Shown here piece after piece: positions 1 to 11,840 of a stretch of 64,000 nt of DNA. The DNA comes from Melastoma dodecandrum (Eukaryota > Streptophyta > Magnoliopsida > Myrtales > Melastomataceae), in contig JARUPY010000538.1 of NCBI GenBank assembly GCA_029817715.1, forward strand, positions 7,626,001 to 7,690,000. Reading direction: 5' to 3'. Below the pieces are notes generated by a model. It did no database searches. It was not told the origin of the DNA and saw only the letters and a list, made by a program, of their open reading frames with translations. The position numbers and the translations under genes were made by a program. Within the stretch, counting starts at the first letter, position 1. Every line of letters begins with the position of its first letter.

Positions 1-41
1 GCCGAGGGAAGCGGAGGACCTCCTTTAACGAAAAGAAGGAG

Positions 42-2044
42 TGTTAACCTGGTTTTGATGATGAACTTAAGCAACGAGTTACTGGTGGTCAGTGTAATGT
101 TTCACAAGTTGTGTGCTTATCCTTAGTGATGAGCTTGAGCAATGTGTTGCTGAAGCACAGCTAGTAACAGCTATATATTGTTACGTTACAGTAAGCTGTT
201 ACTGTGACACTACGTATACACATTGAAAATATGGAAACATATTTTTCAATATCTACGTTTTATTTTAGTTTATCTCAGATTATTTGTCTGAGTGTCCAAG
301 TTCGTTTAATGTAGCTTAATGATCTCATTATAAACATTTAGGCAACTAAATATGGTGAGATTAGCTTTCCAAGTTTATTTTTGGAAATAAGATATTTCTC
401 TGATATCCTGCAGCAACGTTACGCTATACTAGGAGAAAATATCAAATCGAATATATTTGATTATCATAATCGATCAGATAAGATTATGATTAGATAATGA
501 AAATTGTAAATAAATTATCTGATTAAGATAAGTGAGGAAAGTTACCGTTGGAGACTTTCCTTCTATGGCACAGCGAACCGTTGAGCAGACCGTTGCTAAG
601 TTCTCGCTGCCAGATTTGGCAACAAATCTCGAAGATTGCCTAGACGTCTTCCGTGCCTCTTTCTCCTTTATAATCAGACTAGGGACGACAGAACACAGGC
701 CTTGTTGCGTCTGAGTGGTCTGAGTGGTCTGAGTGGTCTAAGTGGTCTAAGTGAGCTTTGTGCATCGACGGAGAGCGGACGGTGCTAAGTGTCTCCTGGT
801 TCTTTTCTTGCAAGCTGCGTGTGAGAGTGTCAAGGGGCTGAGGTCAGATCCTTTGATCGACGTGAGAGGGACTAGGTGTCCTCAGTGCATTCAACGAGCG
901 GCTGGAGAATCGTTTGAGGGAAGCTAAGTGAATACCTGCTCTGAATTTAGTAATCAGTTGCTTACCCATCGGCAAGGCTTTTCTCAAGGAAGTCTCAAAC
1001 CAACAGAGTTTGAGCAGTTAGACACGCACTTACGGGTGTGCGCCAGAAGTCTCATACCTACAGGGTAGAGCAGGAGTTGGGAACACCGTCGGAGTGGAAA
1101 GAGGTCCTCCCGAGCACAGGGGTGCTGTGCAGAAGTCTTGAACGTCTGATATAGACAGTTAGTAGAACAGGTTGCGTGGAAGCCAATGGAACGGAAAATT
1201 CCACCCTAGGCACTGGGTGTGCACTGTAGTGAGTCACGGCTGTGGTAACCGTGCACGTCCGAACTGACTGTAGGACGGATACCTTATCTTAATGGTCTTT
1301 GTGGTTATCTTTGTGATCTTTGTGGTTTTTATCTTTGTGGTCTTTGGGGTGATATGTGTGTTCAACTTCGTGGTTGTCTCTTAAGCAAGTGCAGGGTTAT
1401 CTTAAGGACAGACAATATCTATGTGGAAGAAATCCTCTGCTGAACGACTAAGTGCTGAAGCATTCCTTCGTTGTGAATCAGAAACAGGCTGCTCTCTGAG
1501 AAGCCATTCTTTACTGTAAGGAATTATTTGTGAGGATTTATATACTAACATAACGTTGTCTTTGTGCTTTGATAGTCAGGTTTATATTAAGCGACAACGA
1601 GCTGTCAGGAATCCATTGAGCTACCAACTGCTGAGTATAAGCATCATTCTGCTGGAAATAAGAAGACGTCCACTGTGTGAGGTGTTGACTGTTTACAGGA
1701 GTGATCATCAATTGTACATGATTCTAAATCTCACTTTGTGAGAGAAACATACGCCTAGTGCAAGGGCTCCTTGCACCCATTATATTATATAGTGGAATCA
1801 CCTTGTTGGTGAAAATTGGATGTAGGTCAATTTAGGCCGAACCACTATAAATCACTGTGTCCATTACGATCGTTGAAACACTCATACAAACCTACTCGCA
1901 AAATCGTAACAGTTACAGTAAAGCAGTTTTCATTCTGTGAAACGCTCTGTTGTGATACAGTACCCTTCTGCTGACGCTGAGAAAGGGCGAAAAAGTGATA
2001 AACACTAATTCACCCCCCTCTTAGTGTACATAAACGATCCAACA
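42..2044 (+). repeat. Probable 5' LTR of the copia element
   Basis: The segment begins TGTTAACC and ends CCAACA, giving a TGTT/AACA terminal inversion, and the primer-binding site follows directly. No second LTR is in the window, so the left boundary rests on the terminal motif alone. Inside are a short tandem array of the 10-base phrase GAGTGGTCTG near 712-755 and T/G-rich repeats near 1290-1350. The short + strand reading frames in this stretch show no protein resemblance and are best treated as chance. Confidence 0.6.
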
Positions 2045-2045
2045 A

Positions 2046-2061
2046 TTGATATCAGAGGGGG
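2046..2061 (+). other. Primer-binding site (tRNA-iMet type)
   Basis: TTGATATCAGAGGGGG lies one base after the LTR end. It is a slightly mutated form of the TTGGTATCAGAGC sequence complementary to initiator methionine tRNA used by most plant copia elements. Confidence 0.75.
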
Positions 2062-2178
2062 TTTGTTGGAATGCTTTCTTTGTGATTGCTAGTACAGAAC
2101 TCTATTGCTGAACCAAAACAGCTTGTTGCTGAAAGTCTTACATTAAGCACAGTAAGATGCTACTGAGTACTGAGCAGA

Positions 2179-3327
2179 ATGTCGATGCTCTTGACTGATG
2201 GACATTCGACTGAACGTCCACCGCTCTTTGCTGGACAACATTTCTCATATTGGAAAATGAGAATGGAGTTGTTCATTGGAGTAAAAGAAGCCGATTGCTG
2301 GCAGATTATTATGGAAGGAGATCTCGTAATTCCTCCATCTAATCCCAGCGACTCTCGACATGAATTTGAAGGGAAGAGAATTATCTCGCTGAACACTAAA
2401 GCAAGGCACTACTTAGTGTGCGCTCTTGCTAGAAATGAGTTCAATCGCGTCTCTACTTGTAAGATGGCGAAAGAAATGTGGGATAGCCTTGCTTTGATCT
2501 ATGATGGAACAAAACAAGTCAAGGAATCCAAAGTTAATGCATTAGTAACTCAATACGAAGCATTCAAGATGAAAAAGGATGAGTCAATAAATCAAATATT
2601 TGATAGACTCACCGAAATCACTAATGCCATGGAATCACTTGGCAAAACAATTTCTAATTCCGAGTTGGTCAGAAAGATACTTCACTCTTTGCCTAAAACT
2701 TGGGAAGCCAAGAAGACGACAATTGAAGAAGCTAAAGATTTGACGAGCTTAAGTCTTCAACAGTTGCTTGGTTCTCTCGTTGCTTACGAAAATGAGAACA
2801 AGGTTGCTGAAAATAAGAAGACCAATGTTGTTGCATTTAAAGGAAGTGTTGAATCCTCCGATGAAACGGAGTATGAATCTTCATCTGATTCAGAGGATGA
2901 AATCTCCTTTATGGCAAGGAAATTTAAGAAGTATCTTCGCAAAAATCGCTTCAAGGGAAAACGAGATGCTAAAAAGAAGAATACAAAACCACACCAAACT
3001 AAAGGTGGCGTGTGCTATGAGTGCAACAAACCTGGTCATATGCAACCGGAATGCCCACTTTTGAATGAGAAGGGCAAACCTTCAAAATATAAGAAAAATG
3101 CCATGATGGCATCTTCGAGTGATAGTGATGAGGAATCAGATCAGGATGATGAAACAACAAACCTCTGCTATATGGCAGAAACTGATGCTGAAACTGAGAA
3201 GGCAAACGCTTTCTCCAATCTAATCTATCTGCTGAAGATATTGAGAATTTTTTTTCATAACTTTATGATAAAAATGAGTCTTTATCCGCAAACAATAAGG
3301 CCCTTAAGAAGGAGAATAAATTCTTGA
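2179..3327 (+). pseudogene. copia gag polyprotein part
   Basis: The frame starts with ATG at 2179 and shows the copia gag pattern. An N-terminal LFAGQHFSYWKMRMELFI block is followed by the capsid-like UBN2 region (KEMWDSL, QIFDRLTEI, VRKILHSLPKTWEAK), an acidic/basic linker, and one CCHC zinc knuckle CYECNKPGHMQPEC at about residues 276-289. It would form the particle shell and bind the genomic RNA. After about 3210 the frame loses family resemblance and stops at 3327. The spacer to protease continues in other frames, so the gag-pol fusion is broken. Confidence 0.85.
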
Positions 3328-3699
3328 ATGCTGGGAATGCTTCGCTTAAGGAAGAGCTATCAGCAAAGGCTAAGAAAGCGGTAAAGATTGAGGAACTGCA
3401 GCAGCAACTTGAGGCTGTGAACAACAAAACTGATTTATGTATGCATGAGATGCATGATTCTGGAAATGAGAAACATTCATAGCATGGGAAATATGTTCCT
3501 CCTCATGTTAGGAATGGAGATGCTCATTATATTATTCAAAGGTTACCTAGGCTTTGCTATTATTGTAGAAAGCCGGATCATTTCATTAAAAATTGCCATG
3601 TGCGGCGAAATAATATGCTTGGCATTACTTCTAAAGTTGATGGTTCTATTATCAAATGGAAGCAACGACTTACTTAAATTCTTTCTCTATTTCAGGAAT

Positions 3700-5510
3700 G
3701 CTTCAAGTCCATTGCTAAGGACCATGTATGGTACTTAGATAGTGGTTGTACGAGGCACATGTCAGGAGATGTCTCCTTATTCTCCACACTGGTTTTATAG
3801 GATGGTGGTGCGGTCACTTTTGGTGATAATGGAAAAGGGACGGTTAAAGGAACATGAACCATTTGCTGTTCTAACTCCCTAACCATTGAAGGAGTTCTTT
3901 ATGTTAAAGGCCTCCAACACAATTTGATTAGTATCAGTCAATTGTGCGATAAAGGTTATCATGGATGAAATGACGTGTAACGTTTCATGGGATGATGTTA
4001 CTTGCTTCATTGGTGAACGCAAGAAAACTATTTATATCCCGTCTTTTAAGAACATCTCCGCTGGAGAAAATCGTCTCTTGTCCGTTAAGGACGAAGCTAC
4101 TCTATGGCATAGAAAGTTAGGACATGCTAACAATGACTTGTTGTCCAAACTTATCAGAAAGGGTATTATTAAGGGATTGCCTAAAATCAAGTTTGACAAT
4201 AACAAGGTCTGCAAAGCTCGTTTTATTGGCAAACAAACAAAGGTATCTTTTAAAAGCAAAAATATGATTTCAAGCAAAGCTCCACTTGAATTACTTCATA
4301 TGGACTTATTTGGTCCAACAAGGACTCAAAGCCTTGGAGGTAAACGTTATGGATTAGTTGTGGTAGATGAATTTTCCAGATTCACTTGGGTTAAATTCTT
4401 AGCTCACAAGAGTGATGCGTTTGCAACCTTTGAAATGTTAATCAAACAATTTCAAAATGAGAAAGGTGTTTCTCTACGAAGCATAAGAACGGATCATGGT
4501 ACCGAATTTGAGAACCATGTCTTTGCTTCTTTTTGTGAAGAATATGGTATTAATCATAATTTCTCTGCTCCATACAGCAAAATGGAGTTGTAGAACGAAA
4601 GAATCAAACCTTACAAGACATGGCAAGAACCATGTTGCTGGAAAGTGAGGTTGCTAAAAATCTTTGGGCTGAGGCACTCCTTAGGTAAAACCCCTTATGA
4701 ATTATATAAAGGCAGAAAGCCTAATATCTCATACTTCCATCCATTCGGAAGCAAGTGTTACATCTTAAGACCCATTAAAGATGACGTCGGTAAGTTTGAC
4801 GCTCGTTCTGATGAGGGCATATTCTTAGGATACACCCTCACGAGCAAAACATATAGAGTCTTTAATAAAAGGACTGTAACTGTTGAAGAGTCAATCAATA
4901 TAAAAGTTGATGATTATCCAACACAGGAGGAAAATGCTGTGGAGACAGCAGCACAATCCTCAACAACAGTATCAAATGAAACTTCACAGCAAATGGTTGC
5001 TGACAATAATCCAAACGAAAACATTATAGCAGTGTACAGCAAGTGCCTGCTGCACACACTGAAAATGTTTCTGGTGGTTTCCAGGATATGCAAATAGAGG
5101 ATCGTGTTCCTTCTTTATATAAGGAAAGACATCCTATTGACCAAGTAATAGGATCATTGCTTACAGGCGAACCCAAAATACAGCAAGTCTGTACTGTGAA
5201 TACTCTGCTTTTATCTCTCAAGATGAACCTCAAGGCATTGATGATGCGCTTGATGATCCTAATTGGATTATAGCAATGCAAGAGGAAGTGAACCAATTTG
5301 AAAGAAACAAAGTCTGGAGTTTAGTACCTAAGCCTAATAATCGTTCCATTATAGGAACAAAATGGGTTTATCGAAATAAACTCGATGGTTTGGAAATGTT
5401 ATAAGAAACAAAGCCAGACTTGTAGCAAAAGGTTACTCTCAAGAAAAGGGTATCGATTATGATAAAACGTTCGCCCCCGTGGCGCGTCTTGAAGCAAAAA
5501 CGATTCATGT
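3700..5510 (+). pseudogene. copia pol remnant: protease, integrase, partial reverse transcriptase
   Basis: The domains are spread over at least four frames. Near 3725-3775 is the aspartic protease motif WYLDSGCTRHMSG. From 3961 comes GAG-pre-integrase (LWHRKLGHANNDLLSKL) and the integrase core (MDLFGPTRTQS; VVDEFSRFTWVKFL; RTDHGTEFEN). Near 4580 the frame slips, so NGVVERKNQTLQDMART is read in another frame. From 4684 the GKTPYELYKGRKPNISYFHPFG and DEGIFLGY blocks follow. Reverse transcriptase starts about 5230 ([28 protein letters not shown]) and ends after [17 protein letters not shown]...[10 protein letters not shown]. The catalytic YVDD region is missing, so no activity is expected. Confidence 0.85.
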
Positions 5511-6101
5511 GAATTGTTGCAACAGCAACGACCCTGTTCCGTGCTCTTGACATCTGCTACAAACAGGGCCGAAGCATTCATGTAATTAACAATTCAAATT
5601 CACTATCATGAGGTAGTACGAACCGAAACCATGCAATGAATTTTATCGTAGAGGTCAGACCACCACGTACAGAAGCATCTCAAAATCAGACTAGGCCGCT
5701 GAAACCACATGCATAACATATTTACAGAACAAATCGGGCACCAGCAGGTTCATAACATCTAGTATGATATTGCTTGAAAATCAATCACATAAAATTTTTC
5801 TTGAACGGGAGATGTTCATCGTCCAGAGTAATGGCTGATACTAAGCGAACATGAAAAACATGTTAAAAGTCTTCTCACACACCAACGCAGAGTGAACTAA
5901 CCTCGTTTTCTCATGTCCCACGAGTGATGAAAACTTGATTAAATGCTGCATTGTTGGTACAATCGCTTGAATGAGGATGAGCCCAACTACCCCCTCTGTG
6001 TGTATTGATGAGTCAAGTCAAGAAGTGGGACCAGATTGAATTAAAATACGTTGATGGAACATGTCGGAAGTTATCTAAAACTCGAAACCTGCAGGAATGG
6101 A
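5511..6101. other. No gene seen
   Basis: This joins the broken copia element to the receptor-kinase fragment. Short reading frames on the minus strand near 5370-5580 are the reverse of the reverse-transcriptase remnant. I see no RNA gene or repeat. It may include the promoter and 5' leader of the receptor-kinase gene. Confidence 0.5.
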
Positions 6102-6344
6102 ATGACACTAGCAATAGCAGCTATAGATTCCCTAAAGTCCTGCTTTGTTATGCTCCATTGTATGTCTTTGCTCTTCTCCGCTTTGCAGGTGCAGGGATTG
6201 CCCAAGAGCAATGAAACAGATCGAGCCACGTTGCTGCACTTCAGAATCCAGATATCGGTTGACCCTGATCGGACTTTTAGCTCATGGAACGGCTTTGTCG
6301 ACTTCTGTCATTGGCGGAGCATCACTTGTAGCCGTCGTCACCCC

Positions 6345-7205
6345 TGTTCGCGTCGGAACGGATTACGTCGGAAATATTTGGCACGAAACACTCGCAGTGG
6401 TTCGGATATATGGTAACCAAAAATGAAAAGATTAATCGAATTGATCAAGCTATACTAAATGATGTCTTATAATAGAAATGGAATGCTTATAGCCATAAAA
6501 TAAATGAAAGATGGATGGCGCGGGTGGTGGTGACGTCATACACTTGATGGCCGGCGTTGTAGACTTGCAGATGGGAAGGTCGGAAGCTGGTCGCAGGAGG
6601 CTTGTCAGATGAAATGTGGATGTAGGCCGAGGCAGAGATGACGGAACAAAGGCGGAATTTGATTGTCTTGGCTACGGTGGCTTGTCGAGATGATGGAGTG
6701 AGGGCGGAGCTTTGTTATCCTGACTACGGTTGCTCACCAGGACGATAGAGTGAGGGCGGAACTTTGTTGTCCTGGCTACGGTTGCTCACCAAGACGATGG
6801 AAGTGAAGACCAATAAACTCTTACGAGTTCACCTAGGTCGGGGTCTGGATAACTTTTTCTTAAAAACTAAGAGTGACGGTCAATGCAAAATTTGCTATGT
6901 TTGATTTGTCGTGTCTGATTAGGAAGGCTCTCTTCTCCTTTTATACCGATTCTTGTTATGCCTATAGAGCTTGACACGTTTTCAAAAAATCTCTCCAAGT
7001 CGGGGTTGTCTCAAATGACCTCCAGAAATCTCGGAATTAGTTTACTCCCAGCGAACATGACCTTATCTTCATTTTTCTCGAACTTGGGTCCGTGTAGACA
7101 TAGATCGTAGACTTAGTACAAGCCCGTCGCTGGACTTAACGGGCTATACATAGCTCTTCGTGGGCTAAGATCAATTTAGGCCCAAAATTAGCTTTCACGT
7201 CAACA
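6345..7205 (+). mobile_element. Solo LTR inserted in the LRR receptor-kinase exon
   Basis: The insert starts TGTTCGCGTC and ends CGTCAACA, a TGTT/AACA terminal pair. It is bounded by CCCC (6341-6344) and CCCC (7206-7209), the minimum target duplication visible; a fifth base is ambiguous. It has an AATAAA-like signal near 6810 and a TTTTATA box near 6948, but no coding. These are the features of a single LTR left after recombination between two LTRs. The coding sequence is restored in frame if one target copy is kept. Confidence 0.7.
6640..6800 (+). repeat. About three degenerate tandem copies of a ~56-bp unit inside the solo LTR
   Basis: The phrases GAGGGCGGA(A/G)CTTTGTT, (G/T)GACTACGGTTGCTCACCA and GACGAT recur with a spacing of roughly 55-60 bases. 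The first copy is the most diverged. Such subrepeats are common in plant LTR promoters. Confidence 0.6.
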
Positions 7206-7372
7206 CCCCGACATCATCAAGTTAGAGCTTCAGGACTCAAGGCTCAACAGGTCATTCTTGCCGTACATCGAGAATATGAGCTTCCTCAAGATAATAAACA
7301 TGACAAACAACAGCTTTATTGGTGAAATCCCGCCTAAAATCGGCAAGTTGCATCGGTTGCATTGCGCCTTGA

Positions 7373-8344
7373 TGATTATTAACTCTAAGAAAGTAGAGTT
7401 ATGTCTCATTTACTAGCATAATTAGTGTTAGATATCCCATATTTATAGGCACATATAGAAAGTTTCCATGTTATTTTCGTTTAGTCTGGTTGCATGGGTA
7501 CTTTCGGATCGTGTAGTTTTTTTTCAATGCAGGTGAAGGGGTCGATACGAAGCGGAAATCGTGTTCAAGAAGCTAGCTTGATGGAGGAAGGCAAAGAGAA
7601 ACGAAATGAGAAGTTGCTAAAGGAAGCATTGGACAGGAACATTCATGTAGATTCTTAGGGACAGGAACATTCGTGTAGATTCTTAGGGATTGCTGCAAAT
7701 ACAGTGGAGCCATGACATTCTTCAACGCAAATACAATACACCTACTGCTCTGCCTCTGTCCATCATCATGTCCTCCTTTTCTGCAGTTTACTAACTTTTG
7801 TGTTAGTATTACATGATGATTACTTAAAGTAGAAAAGCGTGAAAATGTCATATCTCTCGGCTCCGGTTTCATAAATATGTAAAATTGTATCACGTAAAGT
7901 CCTTGTTTGGTAAAACAGGTGAGGAATTTCCAAGTTGGGAAGGTCACATTTTTTAAGTTTATGGGGGTAAGCAAAGGGTGACTCATTATCGATTATTTAA
8001 TTAATCGGCATCATCAGTTGATTGTGTGGTTGTGAGTTCATTTAAACATCAAGTCTAGTATTAAACTAGTTCGCGAATGTACGCACGCCCTCAAGTCTAG
8101 CACGCGCGTGGCGGCTCGAACAATCCGAGAGTCCGGGTCCGCTCCCCCAAGTTCCACCCGGTTGGCGTCGCGACTCGAGCATCGGAGGTTGCAGAAGGTA
8201 CTTGGGTTAAGCCCTCAGTTCCCGAATGGGCCTACGGGACATTTCGCCAACTGACTCCAGTTTCCTGAAGGCGACTGGCAAAAGGCTGCTTTAAGGCCTC
8301 GTTGGTGAATTTTAGGGAGGATTCAAGGAGTGGCTCGTGTCGCC
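7373..8344. other. No gene seen
   Basis: The receptor-kinase resemblance ends at about 7372. A 28-base phrase (GGACAGGAACATTCATGTAGATTC) is tandemly doubled at about 7630-7690. The GC-rich stretch 8090-8340 shows no reading frame of interest and no clear repeat partner in the window. Confidence 0.5.
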
Positions 8345-8760
8345 GTTACCCATCCATGATGGCTCCGTAAAAATTGTTGTTATTGCTTAACCTAGGTAGG
8401 CTATTGCGGAGTCGCCACCGACTTATCTTTAAAACTGTTTAATTCGGAAAAACAGTTCGATTCAGGATTCCTATTTAGTAGCTCTTACATTCTAACATGC
8501 AAAAAGGTGGCGTTTGCTCCAAAAAAGTTGACTTTGGTTAACGGGCGTTGGACCCAATTCAGGCGTTGGACCCAAACTCATGTTTGTTGATTTACACCAA
8601 CATACGGTAATAAACCTAAGTTGCCTAACAACATGCGTACGAGCACAACCAATTATTGAGATAATAGAGGGCGGGGAAGGGCGGTGTCTACGAGCCTATA
8701 CACTTGGGCTCACAGCCCGTTACAGGTGGATTAAAAATAATCAAGGAGACCCGCACCTCC
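8345..8760 (+). repeat. Left arm of a ~3.5-kb inverted repeat
   Basis: The phrases CTCCGTAAAAATTG, GCTTAACCTAGGTAGGCT, GAGTCGCCACCGACTT, AAAAAGGTGGCGTTTGCTCC, GAGCCTATACACTTGGGCTC and AGCCCGTTACAGGTGGATTA all recur, in the same order, in the reverse complement of 11430-11840. Divergence is considerable (many substitutions and small indels). No reading frame in the arm resembles a protein. Confidence 0.7.
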
Positions 8761-11429
8761 CCTTTGTACCTGAAATGTTGGTCGGGACGGCTTTACTTCA
8801 GAATGACAGTCGTTTAGGCCGTGGTAGATCCAACCAAACGTGGTCTGTTACGTGCGCCTTTAAGCTTTCTGTCTTCGAACTTTGGTTCGTCGAACTCCCG
8901 TGAGGCTCGGTCAATCTTCATACAAATCAAACCAGAATGCGGTGGAGAAAATGGTGGAAATGGTCAGAAAATTCTAATTAAGACATGTTAAATAATTAGA
9001 ATTAACTATATGAGTAAGAGTGATACTCACGGGGCGTTGTGTAGCCCGTTGATGTTTGAGCCTCCGGGATGCTAGAAGGCAATGTCCTTTGGTAGAGAGT
9101 TCTCAGTTGTTTTACATGTAAAACAAAGAGAATAATAGAGAGCAACGCCATTACAATCGAGCATATTTGAATGAAAATCAATCGAATGGGATTGGTAAGG
9201 CGTGACTTACCGTTTGATGGAAGAGAATCGGGTCGACTTGTGATCTTTCGAGAATATCCCAAATAAATGACTAAAGAGGTCTCACGTCCGATCCGTTGAT
9301 CCATACATATTATGAATCCAACGAGAGTGAAGGAATATCGAAAGCAGAATGTTCGAAATATATGATTAAACAGACAAACATAAGAACCATTCGGCCAATC
9401 TTCGACCGTTTCCTTATATTGCAGCAATTGAATGATTATTAAAAAAATTGACAACTTTTTGTAAACTTTTCCAAAATTTGTGAAATTTTACCAGATGCTA
9501 GAAAACTTGAATCGTATCCATCATGTCAAATTTTAGGAAAACATAACATGTGGTGTGCTGCCAATAAATCGATGAATGGGGCTGTTCAAACAACACATGT
9601 TCTAGTCGGAAAGCTTACAGGGGTGAGTTTGACCCCCGTTGACCGTGTGCTCAAGTTCCTCAAAATGAGAAATGTAAAACACAAAAGTTGTAGCTTGAAT
9701 GTTCTAACACTAGGTTCTAACTTTTGTTTATTTAGAGTTCATATGAGCAAGTTATGCCTTCTGGTGCACAGACTACTCATTCTGCCGCTGGAAGTCAAGA
9801 GGCAGAGGAGGACCATGTCTTCCTTGAATTGTTAGACCAAACAAATGTCACCGAATGCAAAAACTACGGAAAGTTGTAGAAAACTTAGATATGGTTCTGT
9901 AAGCACCAATTGCATAAAATTCTAATGAGTGATGTGAAAAATACGAATTTCTCTTTACAACAGTAGTTGTCTGCTGCAGGGTGCAATGACGTTTTTGCTT
10001 CCACTGCACTCCAATAATGATTTGACTAGATTTTATTACTTGAATGAAAATTTTCAAAACATGAAAGATTTAGATCACTAAAAGAGGTATCTGATGCAAT
10101 AAGTTTCAGGTAAAATGGAGCCTTGGTGTTAATGTTGTGTCCAAAAAACCGAATCAGCCTTGGTGCAGACCGAGGCTGACTCCAATCCCCAATTTTCAAT
10201 GGACCGAAGAGGCCTCAAATGAAGAATTTTAAAGCATGAAAGTTTTAGATAACTCAAAAGGAAAGTGATATCAAGTGGTTCAGGCAGATCCGAGCTATAC
10301 AAACAAAGTTATGTCCAACGGAGTGCGACTTCCGCCTCGCGGATGCACGAAACAAGTCAGTTTTACTCGTCGACATTCAAGGACGAAAAACATCTGTTAA
10401 ACACGTTTGTTTGGGAAAGTGATCAACATGAAAGTTGTTCATCATTAAGCAAGGAATCCAAAGAGCTAAAATCAGCTCAATCCATGTACTGAGCGAAGAG
10501 TTATGCATAAAAACACGAAGCAATGACTGTAGCGACGGGCCTCGTAGACTTCAGCATGCATCCATCCAAAAAATCGGCCATAACTCGGGCTATACGTGTT
10601 CAATTTCAATACACAAACTATTCACACAACCAGGGAAGAGAAAGGAAGAGGATAAACCTGAGTAAGCTTAGTTCTGTCGCTGGACGGAAGAGCAGCGCCT
10701 TCGAGAGTGGGCTGCCGACACCGTACTCCTCCCTCTGATAGAACAGGTTGTTGATGTGGTAAATGGTGAAGATCGTTGCTGGTACGGATTGGGGAAACAA
10801 GAGGGCGATGTTTTGACCTTCGTAAGTAAGGGAGAATGCCTCTATTTGATCCCCACGCCTGCACATGTAGATAGGTTCATTAGATTAAGAGAATAGCTGT
10901 GAAGTTCCCAAGGCCTGCGACATCAATGGTCTCTAGCCTCAATTTGGCTTTGAGTAATTGCGTCATGGTAAAGGGGTTCGGCTATCCACTACTACTTTAA
11001 ACGAAGTGATCTTTGGGTGGAATATATTCGCCTTTAAAATGAGTGTTCATGTTCACATACGTTAGACTCGTCAACATGGTTGTTCAAATATTACTTGATA
11101 GCTTCTTGTCGTCGGTCAATAAAATGAATGCATTGGACCATTTAGACGTGACGAGTCAATCGAATATCCGCTCTAAGGTAATCCGCAATTTGGGAGATCT
11201 ACACCGAACTGATGTGAAAATTATAGATAATCTAAAAAAGAATATGCATTTGGAATATTGTCAATCCTATCTTATCGTATTAGTGTTAATAGGATGAATT
11301 TCTTACCAAATGAAATGATAAGATCATATTTTCTCATTTTTTTATGTGATATATTTCTCACGCGTGTAACAAACCGAGTGGATTTTTCCGAGAGTGTAAA
11401 AATCGTGATCAATCTAATGTACATGAGGG
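8761..11429. other. Interior of the inverted repeat: non-coding, with a recurring phrase
   Basis: No reading frame resembles a known protein. Between about 9660 and 10600 a theme recurs: a phrase like CATGAAAGTT(G/T)(T/A)(A/T) followed by a GATCA-like word, then a GAGTTATGC or AGTTATGCC word 60-150 bases later (examples near 9750, 10060, 10240, 10430 and 10500). This looks like degenerate long-period repetition in transposon-derived non-coding DNA. A GTTGCTGGTACGG segment near 10775 and others show nothing further. Confidence 0.4.
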
Positions 11430-11840
11430 AAGGTGCAGCCTTCAGAAAATCTAATCCACCTGTAACGGGCCGCGAGCCTAGGTGCATAGGCTCATGGTCA
11501 CCATCCTTCCTCGCCTACTTCGATTTAAATAATTGTTTGTGATTGCACTTGTGATCATTTTATACGAGTTCGGGTCCAAAACCCGAATCAATCCTAATGC
11601 CCGTAATCAGAAACTCTTTTCAAACCGGGTCCAAAGCCCGTCATTTTTTCAGAGCAACGCCACCTTTTCGTATGTGAGAATCTACGAGTTAGAAGTATGA
11701 ATTCCCGAACCTGGTTTTTTGGAATTTATACCATATTTCAAAATAAAGTCAATGGCGACTCAACACTAACTTATCTAGGTTAAGCAAGCGATACACATTT
11801 TTCCACGGAGGCACGAGTGATGATGCACATCTACGCATCG
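11430..11840 (-). repeat. Right arm of the ~3.5-kb inverted repeat
   Basis: Read on the minus strand it begins GTGCCTCCGTGGAAAAATG and continues through GCTTAACCTAGATAAG, GAGTCGCCATTGACTT, AAAGGTGGCGTTGCTCT and GAGCCTATGCACCTAGGCTC to CCCGTTACAGGTGGATTA. This mirrors the left arm. The arms could be long terminal inverted repeats of a decayed DNA transposon or two oppositely oriented copies of one dispersed repeat. Confidence 0.7.

Larger units (their letters stand above)
42..5510 (+). mobile_element. Ty1/copia LTR retrotransposon, 3'-truncated
   Basis: In order there are a long 5' LTR, a primer-binding site, a gag with a zinc knuckle, then protease, GAG-pre-integrase, integrase core and the start of reverse transcriptase. 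The order integrase before reverse transcriptase defines copia. Recognisable coding ends near 5510, inside the reverse transcriptase, and no 3' LTR follows, so the copy is truncated. Several frame changes and stops show it is dead. The long LTR and the paired blocks near 1790-1870 (GTGGAAT, GGATGTAGG, GAACCACTATAAA) resemble the SIRE/Maximus group; that lineage call is an inference. Confidence 0.85.
6102..7372 (+). pseudogene. LRR receptor-like kinase, N-terminal fragment split by a solo LTR
   Basis: From ATG 6102 a hydrophobic segment (SCFVMLHCMSLLFSALQVQG) acts as a signal peptide. An LRRNT_2 cap follows: NETDRATLLHFRIQISVDP, FSSWNGFVDFCHW and ITCSRRHP. The frame stops making sense at 6345. 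The same protein resumes at 7206 with DIIKLELQDSRL, SFLPYIENMSFLKIINMTNN and SFIGEIPPKIGKLHRL, two leucine-rich repeats of the LRR-XII (EFR/Xa21-like) pattern. Removing 6345-7205 joins RRHP to DIIKLEL in frame, so one gene was split. Further repeats, the membrane segment and the kinase are absent. The intact family acts as cell-surface receptors. Confidence 0.8.

Noticed and set aside
9002..9454. 150-codon minus-strand ORF with hydrophobic residues
   Set aside because: It is AT-rich, with no recognisable domain and no supporting splice or start context, inside the inverted-repeat interior.
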